The position numbers were made by a program, and so were the translations under genes. From Planctomycetota bacterium (GTDB taxonomy: Bacteria; Planctomycetota; UBA8108): DNA of 8,873 bases. This document shows, in pieces, positions 1 to 6,163 of this stretch. The stretch lies in NCBI GenBank assembly GCA_002708465.1, contig PAOC01000039.1, positions 1-8,873 of the forward strand, given 5' to 3'. A model generated the notes under the pieces. It was not told the origin of the DNA. It ran no database searches and saw only the letters and a list, made by a program, of their open reading frames with translations. The number at the start of each line of letters is the position of its first letter. Position 1 is the stretch's first letter.

Positions 1-82
1 GATAGAGGGGCGCTGATGTGCCGAAGAAAAGAATCGACAGCAGGAAAACAAAAACGACGAAAACCTTCGCCAAAGCACTCAT
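1..82 (-). CDS. N-terminus of a membrane-anchored protein (partial, runs off left edge)
   Basis: A minus-strand reading frame opens with ATG at 82 and stays open to base 1, giving 27 residues: MSALAKVFVV, then a hydrophobic run of V, F and L, then FFGTSAPLY. A textbook Shine-Dalgarno GGAGGA (bases 96-91) sits 8 nt before the ATG, which makes this start convincing although the piece is short. Residues 5-21 form a probable signal anchor or signal peptide following a single lysine, so the protein is likely exported or anchored in the inner membrane. Similar openings occur, as far as I recall, in membrane-anchored coiled-coil proteins of planctomycetes; that is recollection, not a search. The function cannot be told from this fragment. 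The gene may be served by the distant promoter at 407-434. Confidence 0.72.
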   Translation of the reverse strand, partial: MSALAKVFVVFVFLLSILFFGTSAPLY

Positions 83-157
83 TTATTCATTCCTCCAAAT
101 CAGGACCAAATCATTATTTCCGGCGGCTGTGGTTCTACTGACCACGATTCAAGCGGA

Positions 158-174
158 TTTCGCAAATTGCGAAA
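158..174. repeat. Perfect 17-bp palindrome, operator-like
   Basis: The sequence reads TTTCGCAA-A-TTGCGAAA: two perfect 8-base arms around one central base. It lies 76 bp upstream of the start codon of the left-edge minus-strand gene, a sensible distance for a dimeric transcription-factor site. The extreme compactness (one-base centre) suits a DNA-binding site better than an RNA hairpin, and no T-tract follows to suggest a terminator. No regulator is encoded beside it, so the cognate protein is unknown. Confidence 0.4.
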
Positions 175-406
175 CCAAAGAAAGCACCGACCAGGTCAAG
201 GTCCCGTTTATTCCCAACACCCATCAATCGGCACTGTAGGTGATTGACAAGAGTCTGATTTTAAAACTTCATTTCCTCACAGCTTACTTCTCGACTTATT
301 GTTTTCGGAACATTGGGGGATTGCAAGCTAATCCCTGAAGCCGCCAAGATCCTTCAAACTGCAAGAGGAAGCTGATTTCCTCATTCAATTACGAGACGCT
401 CATACG

Positions 407-434
407 ATTATATGACACAGAGCGAAACTGTCAA
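407..434 (-). promoter_or_regulatory. Consensus sigma-70-type promoter pointing left
   Basis: On the minus strand TTGACA (434-429) and TATAAT (412-407) are separated by 16 bases; both hexamers match the bacterial housekeeping consensus exactly. The predicted transcript would begin near base 400 and run toward the left-edge gene, whose start codon lies about 320 bases further on, so it would carry an unusually long leader or could yield a separate small RNA. An inverted repeat TGACA-N11-TGTCA (413-417 and 429-433) lies between and over the promoter elements and could be an operator. Activity is inferred from sequence only. Confidence 0.6.
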
Positions 435-508
435 TCCACGCAAGCTGGTGGAAAATAGATAAAGAGGCGTACCGAAAATTACACAAAACCTTATGGTTAA
501 AAGACCTG

Positions 509-1753
509 CTACTGTTGCCTGACGAAAAATACCGGCTTTCCCTCCGGCTCCGGAGGCCTCAAGACCCAGCCCTCGGATCCTGCCGCGACAGGGCTGAAAA
601 GCGTCTCGGGGTTCCAGGTCTTAACTGTTGCCTGTATAAGGGCTTCAGCTGAATGACCACTTAGCTTTCCAACCCGCAGGCACCAATCCTCTGGCCTATT
701 ATCCAGGGGGGGTGGGGGAGTCAGGATTTCATCCAGATAGGTCATGGAGGCCCAGTTCCAATAACCTTTCGATGCTCCGCTTCTTGCAAGCAAGAGGGGG
801 CGGCAGAACAGGTCGAATGCAGCTGAGCAGCTGAGTGGGCGGCCGCTCAGTCCCAGGACATCCATATTGTTCAATTTTCCAAAGACCAGTGAATCACACC
901 CATGTAGAGATAATTTTTCGAAGAGTACATTGCCATTCAATTCCTGTATAGCTTCGGCGGTACGGTCGGTTAGACCGGACCCGGTTCCTCCACTCAGAAT
1001 GAGGACGTCCAGCTGGCGAGTATGGCAGCGAACGAGATGTTTCTGGAGGCCCGTGGGCCCATCTTCAGATATTCCGAGAGAGATGACCTCCAGCCCCAGG
1101 GCTTCAATGGCGTCCCTGAGCCAGTACCCGTTTAGATCATGAACCTGCCCGGCCTCCAGGTCGGTTTTAAGATCGGTGAGCTCGTCGCCAAGAAGCAACA
1201 TGCCGACACGCGGCGGAGAGTGAACACAGACCTTCTCTACTCCCGCGGCGAGCAAGTACGCCTGGTGACGCGTTGAAAGGAGAGTTCCGGCTTCAAAGAC
1301 CACAGGTTTTCCATCATCGCGGCCGAGGATTCCTTCGCCTGCCTGCGGAAGGCGTTCGATACGCAATTTTCCGGCTCCCAGCAATGTGCCGTCCTCGGCA
1401 GGAAGGATTCCCCAGGTCTTGCCTGGAAGGAGGGCGCCGGTCTCGACCCGAATGGCGGAGCCGGATGGAATCTGCCGGTCGCCATGGGCTGCCAGGTCGG
1501 CCAGCTCTTCTCGAAGGGATAGCCGGTCGCCGGCTCCGCAGCCATCCGGGAGCGCGTAGCCGTCACAGGACGAGCGGAGGATGCCGGGAGGGTCGGCCGG
1601 CTGACCTGCAGACCGGGAGGCTCCATGGAGCGGCTCCGCGAGGTATCGGCCGGCAGCCGATTCGAGATCGATCCACTCGACCGTTCCTTGTTTTATCTTC
1701 CCGGTGACGGCCGCCAACGCCTCCAGCGGGTTTACGGCTATAGGTGTGGGCAT
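509..1753 (-). CDS. MoeA-family molybdopterin molybdenumtransferase, divergent active site
   Basis: The 414-residue product is the normal length for MoeA, which inserts molybdate into adenylylated molybdopterin in the cytoplasm. Family landmarks appear in order: SSCDGYA (61-67, usually S-x-MDGYA), TGALLPG (105-111), GDEL (189-192), a D-x-N pair (206/208) and SGG...D (254-263). Three late motifs are altered. The usual SGGVSVG is SGGTGSG, the KPGKP segment before FGKL is replaced by HGCDS (284-288), and the LPGNP loop is LSGRP (302-306). Substrate handling may therefore differ or be lost. The ATG at 1753 has AAGGA about 6 nt upstream. No other molybdenum-cofactor gene is in the window; the neighbour ribE is divergent with a 129-base gap. 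The family call is firm, but activity as a true MoeA is doubtful, so no symbol is given. Confidence 0.85.
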   Translation of the reverse strand: MPTPIAVNPLEALAAVTGKIKQGTVEWIDLESAAGRYLAEPLHGASRSAGQPADPPGILRSSCDGYALPDGCGAGDRLSLREELADLAAHGDRQIPSGSAIRVETGALLPGKTWGILPAEDGTLLGAGKLRIERLPQAGEGILGRDDGKPVVFEAGTLLSTRHQAYLLAAGVEKVCVHSPPRVGMLLLGDELTDLKTDLEAGQVHDLNGYWLRDAIEALGLEVISLGISEDGPTGLQKHLVRCHTRQLDVLILSGGTGSGLTDRTAEAIQELNGNVLFEKLSLHGCDSLVFGKLNNMDVLGLSGRPLSCSAAFDLFCRPLLLARSGASKGYWNWASMTYLDEILTPPPPLDNRPEDWCLRVGKLSGHSAEALIQATVKTWNPETLFSPVAAGSEGWVLRPPEPEGKPVFFVRQQ

Positions 1754-1882
1754 AAATTCCTTTTGAACTTAACGGACTCTGTTTCTGACGGTTTTTTTTA
1801 ACCGAACAAGGATAACTTTGTCTTCTTCCACTTTATTTAGTTAGCTTGGCGTAGATGCTGAAACTCGGAGCGGAGCTGCAAA

Positions 1883-2536
1883 GTGTTCACTGGAATAGTA
1901 GAGCGAACGGGAGTTGTCGAGACCGCGGTAGGCACCGGCGGGGGGCTCGCCCTTCGGCTAGGGGTGATGGATGGCTCTTCCCGCGTACCCTGGCGGGATG
2001 TCGAGCTGGGCGAGAGCATCGGAGTGAATGGAGCCTGTCTGACTGTTGTTGATTTTGACAATGGCGAGGGCTCAGCCGCAGTCAGCTTTGATGTGGTACC
2101 CGAGTCGCTTGAAAAGACAGCCCTTGGCGCTCTCCGCCCCGGAGATTCTGTGAACATCGAGAGGTCCCTGAGGGCTGGGGACTCTTTTGGCGGGCATTAC
2201 GTAACCGGCCACGTCGACGGGACGGGAGAGGTCGTTGAAATGGAGCGGCAGGGAGACCAGGTGCTCTTCAGGATCTCAACTCTTTCCGGGTTGATTGATC
2301 AGATGCTCGATAAAGGCTCCATAGCCGTTGACGGTGTCAGCCTGACGATTGTCCAGGTCAACAGGGCGGAGTGCTGGTTCAGCTTCGCCGCCATTCCCCA
2401 TACGCTTGCGTGGACAACTTTCGGCGCGTTGTCCGCCGGTCAGGCGGTAAATATCGAAACCGATGCCTTCGGCAAGTGGGCGCTCCATGGGCTTCGCCTC
2501 GAAAATGATCAGCCTGGAGGGGAAGGGCGGCAATGA
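1883..2536 (+). CDS. ribE: Riboflavin synthase, alpha subunit
   Basis: The 217-residue product catalyses dismutation of two 6,7-dimethyl-8-ribityllumazine molecules to riboflavin and a pyrimidine, the last step of riboflavin synthesis, as a cytoplasmic trimer. The family's two tandem lumazine-binding barrels are plain. Barrel 1 begins MFTGIVE (1-7), with GVNGACLTV (47-55), SFDVVPESL (68-76) and VNIERSL (90-96). GGHYVTGHVDG (103-113) opens barrel 2, followed by GSIAVDGVSLTI (145-156), IPHTL (171-175) and VNIETD (189-194). Translation starts at GTG 1883 because MFTGIVE is the invariant N-terminus and GGAG lies 7 nt upstream. The 3' end overlaps aroDE by 4 bases (ATGA), which implies translational coupling. 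I see no FMN-riboswitch-like conserved core in the 129-base upstream gap. Confidence 0.96.
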   Translation: MFTGIVERTGVVETAVGTGGGLALRLGVMDGSSRVPWRDVELGESIGVNGACLTVVDFDNGEGSAAVSFDVVPESLEKTALGALRPGDSVNIERSLRAGDSFGGHYVTGHVDGTGEVVEMERQGDQVLFRISTLSGLIDQMLDKGSIAVDGVSLTIVQVNRAECWFSFAAIPHTLAWTTFGALSAGQAVNIETDAFGKWALHGLRLENDQPGGEGRQ

Positions 2537-4023
2537 GCGGCCTGAAGCTCAGCGGCGTATTGGCCGTTGTTACTCCAGAAAATTGCCGGATGCCCATCCC
2601 TGCCGCCGCCGGCGGAGTCGAGGTGCGCGCGGATCTTTTTGATTCGAGGGAGGAGTCTCTTGAATTGATCGCGTCCATCTCGAAGACGAGGCCGGTTCTG
2701 GTTACCCCGAGACATTCGTCGCAAGGCGGCGGCTGGAGAGGGTCAGAGCTGGAGCGAGCGGCCTATTGCCTTGAGGCCTTCGACCGGGGAGCCTCCCTGG
2801 CGGATGTTGAGCACGGATCGGAAGCGGCCGGCCAGCTGCTCGGGTCCGGCAAGCCGGTGCTGCTCTCATGGCATGATTTCGATGGAATGATCGCCCCCGA
2901 GGCGCTTGACCGGCTGACACTTGATATGGAGGCGTGCGGGCCGGCGGCCATCAAGGTGGTTCCGACAGCCGGCAGGCTTGGCGATGCTGTCCGGATGCTG
3001 GAATGGGTTGCGCAAAGACCGGCGGCGGGGGCGAGCCGCATTGGCTTCGCGATGGGGGCCGCAGGTGGCCCCAGTAGAATTCTTTCGTTGTCAAGAGGGG
3101 CTCCCTGGACCTATGGAGCCCATGGCCTCGGCGTCGCCCCCGGCCAACTTCCTGTACAGCAGCTGGCGGATCTTTACAGGGTAGATCAACTTGACCTCGA
3201 GACCAGGGTGTATGGGGTCGCCGGCAATCCGGTGAAGCATTCCCTGTCACCGCAGATGCACAACCCCGCCTTGCGCGCCGCAGGCCTGAACGCGGTCTAT
3301 GTCCCGATCTATCTTTCTGAGTTTTCCGAGTTGGAGGAGTGCTTGGAGTCTCTCGGCCTGGATGGCCTGAGCGTTACGATACCATTCAAGCTCGATGCCC
3401 TGGCTCTTGCGAGCGTAGTTGACGAGCGCGCCAGTAATTCCGGAGCCGCCAATACCCTTGTTCGTGTCGCCAGTGAAAACGGGTGGGCTCTGCACGGCTA
3501 CAATACGGATTTCAATGGCGTGCTGGATCCTCTCGAGCGACGCCTCGGCAGCCTGGCTGACCTGGACGCGGCAATACTCGGAAACGGCGGAGCTGCAAGG
3601 GGAGCTGCTCGGGCGCTTCTCGAGGTTGGAGCCCGCCCCACCCTCTATTACCGGAGCAAGGAGCGCGGGGGGGCTGTCGCTGAAGAACTTGGCGTTAGCT
3701 CCGGGCTGCTTGGTGAGCTTGGCGCTGGAAACCTTCACCGGGTAATTATCAATGCGACTCCGCTGGGCCTCAAGGCCGATGATCCATCGCCTGTTCCCGG
3801 AGAGGTCTTCGATTCGGACACCATCGCTTTCGACATGGTGTACGACCCTCCCGAGACCCGCTTCATCCAGGATGCTCGTTCAAAGGGAGCCGAAGTCATC
3901 CGTGGAGATGAAATGCTGGTAGCCCAGGGGCTGGTTCAATTCGAGCTGTTCACGGGCCAGAAAGCATCCCGACAGGCATTTGACTCCAGCCTCCAGGCCG
4001 CTCGTTCAACCAGGAGCCCATAG
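2533..4023 (+). CDS. aroDE: Bifunctional 3-dehydroquinate dehydratase / shikimate dehydrogenase
   Basis: A 496-residue fusion carries out two successive shikimate-pathway steps: dehydration of 3-dehydroquinate, then NADPH-dependent reduction of 3-dehydroshikimate to shikimate. Residues 1-215 are a type I dehydratase with E30/R32/D34, R60, H114 in SWHDF, the Schiff-base lysine K141 in IKVVPTAG, R182 in PSR and PGQ (203-205). Residues 226-495 are AroE: HSLSP (236-240), VTIPFK with catalytic K286, NT (307-308), NTD with catalytic D326, the nucleotide-binding GNGGAA (350-355), NATP (407-410) and Q465. Every catalytic position I know for both families is kept. The same domain order occurs in plants, chlamydiae and some other bacteria. 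The ATG overlaps the ribE stop codon; the gene probably ends its operon before the hairpin at 4154-4182. Confidence 0.96.
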   Translation: MSGLKLSGVLAVVTPENCRMPIPAAAGGVEVRADLFDSREESLELIASISKTRPVLVTPRHSSQGGGWRGSELERAAYCLEAFDRGASLADVEHGSEAAGQLLGSGKPVLLSWHDFDGMIAPEALDRLTLDMEACGPAAIKVVPTAGRLGDAVRMLEWVAQRPAAGASRIGFAMGAAGGPSRILSLSRGAPWTYGAHGLGVAPGQLPVQQLADLYRVDQLDLETRVYGVAGNPVKHSLSPQMHNPALRAAGLNAVYVPIYLSEFSELEECLESLGLDGLSVTIPFKLDALALASVVDERASNSGAANTLVRVASENGWALHGYNTDFNGVLDPLERRLGSLADLDAAILGNGGAARGAARALLEVGARPTLYYRSKERGGAVAEELGVSSGLLGELGAGNLHRVIINATPLGLKADDPSPVPGEVFDSDTIAFDMVYDPPETRFIQDARSKGAEVIRGDEMLVAQGLVQFELFTGQKASRQAFDSSLQAARSTRSP

Positions 4024-4153
4024 AGACCCTGCAGGCGCCCCTGAGGGCCATTACAGGCGTTTTAACCGCACCACCGTTAACTCATCATAACAACCATTAT
4101 CGGCCCGGCGGGGGGTTTGGGCTGCGGGCGGAGAGTACGGATAGTTCCTTGCA

Positions 4154-4182
4154 GGCTGCCTCCAGTGCCTGTAGAGGCAGCC
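4154..4182. terminator. Hairpin between convergent genes, possible bidirectional terminator
   Basis: GGCTGCCTC (4154-4162) and GAGGCAGCC (4174-4182) form a perfect 9-bp, GC-rich stem around an 11-base loop. It lies between the aroDE stop (4023) and the stop of the convergent minus-strand lipoprotein gene (4212), where a shared terminator is expected. Neither strand shows a proper U-tract after the stem: AAATAAAC follows on the plus strand and TGCAAGGAAC on the minus strand. It may act only as a 3'-end-stabilising hairpin. Confidence 0.45.
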
Positions 4183-4211
4183 AAATAAACAAGCGCGAGG
4201 CAAGGTCCAGA

Positions 4212-4769
4212 TCAGTTTCCGGAGAGCTTCTCGGCGGTCCTGAGAAGGTCAATTTTCCAGGCAGCTTCTTCGGCCCCAGGCTTCCGCTCATCGGTCAAAT
4301 AGACGACAACCAGATAGGCGGCAAGTCTCCCATCGGAGTCCTTGCCATAGTAATTGACCTGCATCCTGGAGATGTTTTTTGATTGCCCGGGGATCTGCGG
4401 CAACACGGCTCGGTCCGTGATGGCGCCGGTGATGATTTCGATAACGGGAATTCCCGTTCGAGAATCTTTGACAAGCGGAAGGCCGTATTTGAATTCAAAA
4501 GAGTTGATCTTTTCCCGGCTGCTGGTGGACAGTCTTGAGTAGGCCGAATCCCAACTCGAGGTTTCGACCGCGAATATAAAACCGACCAGGGCGGAGTCCG
4601 GGGAGTCATCAGGAAAGTATTTTTGCAGGATTTCCTGGTCCCTTTTAGGGGCGCCGTTGCAGCCGCAAAGTATTACAGCGGCAAGTAACACAAAGAGGGC
4701 TGCCCGCAATCCCATCGGGCCGCCAGCGGTCGCGCTGCCCCGCCCTCGGTTCGGTTGATTATCGGCCAT
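4212..4769 (-). CDS. Small lipoprotein of unknown function
   Basis: The 185-residue product has a hydrophobic stretch (21-34) ending in a lipobox, LCGC, with C37 the probable lipidated cysteine, so it is likely anchored to an envelope membrane. The mature part contains DSPDSALVGFIFAVETSSWDSAYSRL (from residue 55), a pattern of small, hydrophobic and W/Y residues seen in NTF2-like or similar helix-sheet lipoprotein domains. It ends with a K/D-rich strand (WKIDLLRT, 171-178). The NTF2-like reading is tentative. The ATG at 4769 is preceded by AGGGGA then a run of seven C; a start at residue 19 (4715) would give a cleaner, shorter signal peptide but has no better ribosome site. It is the last gene of the DUF151 operon, 22 bases after its upstream neighbour. 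Confidence 0.75.
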   Translation of the reverse strand: MADNQPNRGRGSATAGGPMGLRAALFVLLAAVILCGCNGAPKRDQEILQKYFPDDSPDSALVGFIFAVETSSWDSAYSRLSTSSREKINSFEFKYGLPLVKDSRTGIPVIEIITGAITDRAVLPQIPGQSKNISRMQVNYYGKDSDGRLAAYLVVVYLTDERKPGAEEAAWKIDLLRTAEKLSGN

Positions 4770-4791
4770 GGGGGGGTCCCCTGTCAGTTGC

Positions 4792-5298
4792 TTACTTTGC
4801 GGGAAGGAGATCCTGCATCGTCGATAGCGGCTTTTCGGAGGTTACGTCTCCGCCGATCCTCGGGGACCAGAGCTGGACATCGCCGGTTCGCTTATTGCAG
4901 ACCCAGATGACCTCGGTGAGGTTTCTGTCACTCAGCCTGTAAATCGTATCAGCTGGAGGGAATATTTTCTGGTCCAAGGTGACAACCTTGGTCCTTTCGA
5001 TGGTTCGCTCTTCATCTTCGCGGAAATGGTAGCCGGCAAAGCGCCCCTCGGATTTATTGATGACCCAGATCTGTTTGCGATTTGCCAGAAACGCAAACTC
5101 TCCATCCCCAAGGGCTCCAGCGGACTGGGCGGCAACAGTTGGAAGGAACCGGCTCAGTGCAGGATCGGCTCCAGTGGGGTCACCCGGGCTGAGAAACAGC
5201 AAGCCGCCGCCGGCCAGCCCAAAACCGAATGCAAAAACAACACCCAGGAGCATGAGGGCTTGCCTGAGAGTGCCGTGAGAGTTTCCACTCTTGTTCAT
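4792..5298 (-). CDS. Single-span membrane protein with paired IWVxNK motifs
   Basis: I start this 168-residue protein at ATG 5298 because AGAGG lies 7 nt upstream and this leaves a 31-base gap after the DUF151 gene; an open frame extends to 5409 but would overlap that gene. A short basic N-terminus precedes one membrane span (about residues 14-36), so the rest probably faces the periplasm. The soluble part carries two related motifs, IWVINKSEGR (77-86) and IWVCNKRTGD (131-140), each likely a beta-strand and turn, which suggests an internally repeated beta fold. I do not recognise the family. It is the middle gene of the three-gene operon, and no catalytic residues are apparent. Confidence 0.78.
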   Translation of the reverse strand: MNKSGNSHGTLRQALMLLGVVFAFGFGLAGGGLLFLSPGDPTGADPALSRFLPTVAAQSAGALGDGEFAFLANRKQIWVINKSEGRFAGYHFREDEERTIERTKVVTLDQKIFPPADTIYRLSDRNLTEVIWVCNKRTGDVQLWSPRIGGDVTSEKPLSTMQDLLPAK

Positions 5299-5329
5299 TG
5301 ATACGCCTCTGTTAGGTTGATAAACAGCT

Positions 5330-5998
5330 TCAGTCATCGGGGTCTTCGTCATCGAGGCCTCCCTCGGCCGGATCATCTTCAAGGGTAAGGTCCAGCCCCC
5401 CCCACTCAAGGTCTTCTTTGGGCTCTTCGCCTTCAGGGAAAAGATCTATTGGTAGTTCATCGGGGACGACCATGGATGCTTTGTCGAGTCCAGCGGGGAG
5501 ATCTCCTTCGGAACTGGGCGGTCCCATCATCCCGGCAAGGCTGTTTTCCACATCCTCCGCCATCTGGGAGACGTCCTGGACCTGAGAGAAAACCTCATCG
5601 CTGACGAGGATGTCCACCTTGCTTTTCAGGGCAAGCACAAGGCAATCGCTGGGCCTGGCATCGATGCGCACTTCGTTCCTTTTGCCATCCCACTCACCGC
5701 CATCCGTCCCCTCCCCCACCTCCTGCTGTAGTACAAGGGTGGAGCAGAAGGTGTTGTCGATAATTGCTGAGATGACGACATTTTTCACCTTGATGTCGAA
5801 GCCCAGGAAGACGTTCTGAACCAGTTCGTGGGTAAGAGGCCGGGCGGTACTCTCGTTGTTGATCTCCCGGATAAGGGCCGCGGCCTCGTAAAAGCCAATG
5901 AAGATGACAAAAGTTTTTTCCTCATTGCCAAGGAGGACGGCCGCCCCATTGGGCGTTGGGCCGATGACCCGCTGAATCTTCACCGTATGGAAACTCAC
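5330..5998 (-). CDS. Bifunctional nuclease (DUF151/BFN) domain protein with acidic tail
   Basis: Residues 1-140 match the DUF151 / bifunctional nuclease family: hydrophobic strands, FIGFYEAAAL (33-42), RPLTHEL (53-59), a paired strand region near 71-90, DARPSD (113-118) and ALKSKVDILVSDEV (123-136). Plant members of this family have been reported as nucleases; in bacteria the role is largely unproven. After residue 140 comes a long linker and then a very acidic C-terminus (about 190-222, mostly D, E, G, P), which is longer than the core needs and probably disordered. The start is GTG 5998 with a modest AGG upstream; no in-frame ATG near it would keep the first strand. It heads the operon behind the promoter at 6070-6097. 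Confidence 0.88.
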   Translation of the reverse strand: MSFHTVKIQRVIGPTPNGAAVLLGNEEKTFVIFIGFYEAAALIREINNESTARPLTHELVQNVFLGFDIKVKNVVISAIIDNTFCSTLVLQQEVGEGTDGGEWDGKRNEVRIDARPSDCLVLALKSKVDILVSDEVFSQVQDVSQMAEDVENSLAGMMGPPSSEGDLPAGLDKASMVVPDELPIDLFPEGEEPKEDLEWGGLDLTLEDDPAEGGLDDEDPDD

Positions 5999-6069
5999 GA
6001 TTTACCTGCTTGGATTTGGGCCGTCTGGACGGTCCACACAAATTGATATACCCGGAAAGGCTTGGGGAG

Positions 6070-6097
6070 ATTATAGAAGGGTGGCCGACAGGGTCAA
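6070..6097 (-). promoter_or_regulatory. Near-consensus sigma-70-type promoter for the DUF151 operon
   Basis: On the minus strand TTGACC (6097-6092) and TATAAT (6075-6070) are separated by 16 bases, eleven of twelve consensus positions matching. Transcription would start near 6063, about 65 bases before the GTG at 5998, which is a normal leader length. The leader contains a small imperfect hairpin around 6019-6035 (CCGTC/GACGG stem). The promoter lies after the stop of the repeat lipoprotein gene, so the DUF151 operon appears to have its own transcription start. Confidence 0.65.
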
Positions 6098-6136
6098 AAG
6101 ATAACCGTACAGGGGGTAGAAGCCGAGGCCGTTCTC

Positions 6137-6163
6137 CTGCAGACCTACCAGGCGAGTCTGCAG
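6137..6163. repeat. Inverted repeat spanning the stop codon of the repeat lipoprotein
   Basis: CTGCAGAC (6137-6144) and GTCTGCAG (6156-6163) form perfect 8-base arms around 11 bases that include the stop codon (6147-6145) of the minus-strand gene. It could fold as a 3'-end hairpin, but no U-tract follows, and the arms contain the self-palindromic CTGCAG, so part of the symmetry comes cheaply. It lies about 40 bases upstream of the DUF151 promoter. Confidence 0.35.

Larger units (their letters stand above)
83..508. other. Non-coding stretch between the left-edge gene and moeA-like gene
   Basis: This 426-base stretch is visibly richer in A+T than its surroundings and holds no convincing gene. 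It contains a 17-bp palindrome (158-174), a short inverted repeat GTGGT/ACCAC (129-133 and 141-145), a 6-bp hairpin GAGGAA/TTCCTC (365-370 and 377-382) and a leftward consensus promoter (407-434). Small minus-strand frames of 18 codons (384-328) and 29 codons lack ribosome binding sites. The stretch lies downstream of the moeA-like gene and upstream of the left-edge gene, both on the minus strand. I see no strong intrinsic terminator for the moeA-like gene in it, only a weak AACC/GGTT stem near 487-498. Confidence 0.6.

Noticed and set aside
18..239. Plus-strand 73-codon open frame starting with GTG
   Set aside because: It lies antisense to the left-edge gene's start codon and Shine-Dalgarno site, has no ribosome site of its own in view, and its product has no recognisable domain.
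328..384. Minus-strand 18-codon frame just after the predicted transcript start, a possible leader peptide
   Set aside because: No ribosome binding site precedes its ATG and its residues show no attenuation-type codon run.
1789..1804. CGGTT-T6-AACCG structure with a run of eight T as a terminator or promoter element
   Set aside because: The stem is only 5 bp with an all-T loop and lies between divergent genes, where no terminator is expected.
1754..1882. FMN riboswitch upstream of ribE
   Set aside because: The gap is short, and I cannot find the conserved RFN core segments or their pairing.
3247..3738. Minus-strand 163-codon frame inside aroDE
   Set aside because: It is antisense to the conserved shikimate dehydrogenase domain, whose motifs account fully for the sequence.
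5299..5409. Longer start for the IWVxNK membrane protein at 5409
   Set aside because: It would overlap the end of the DUF151 gene by 80 bases, while ATG 5298 has an AGAGG site and a normal spacing.
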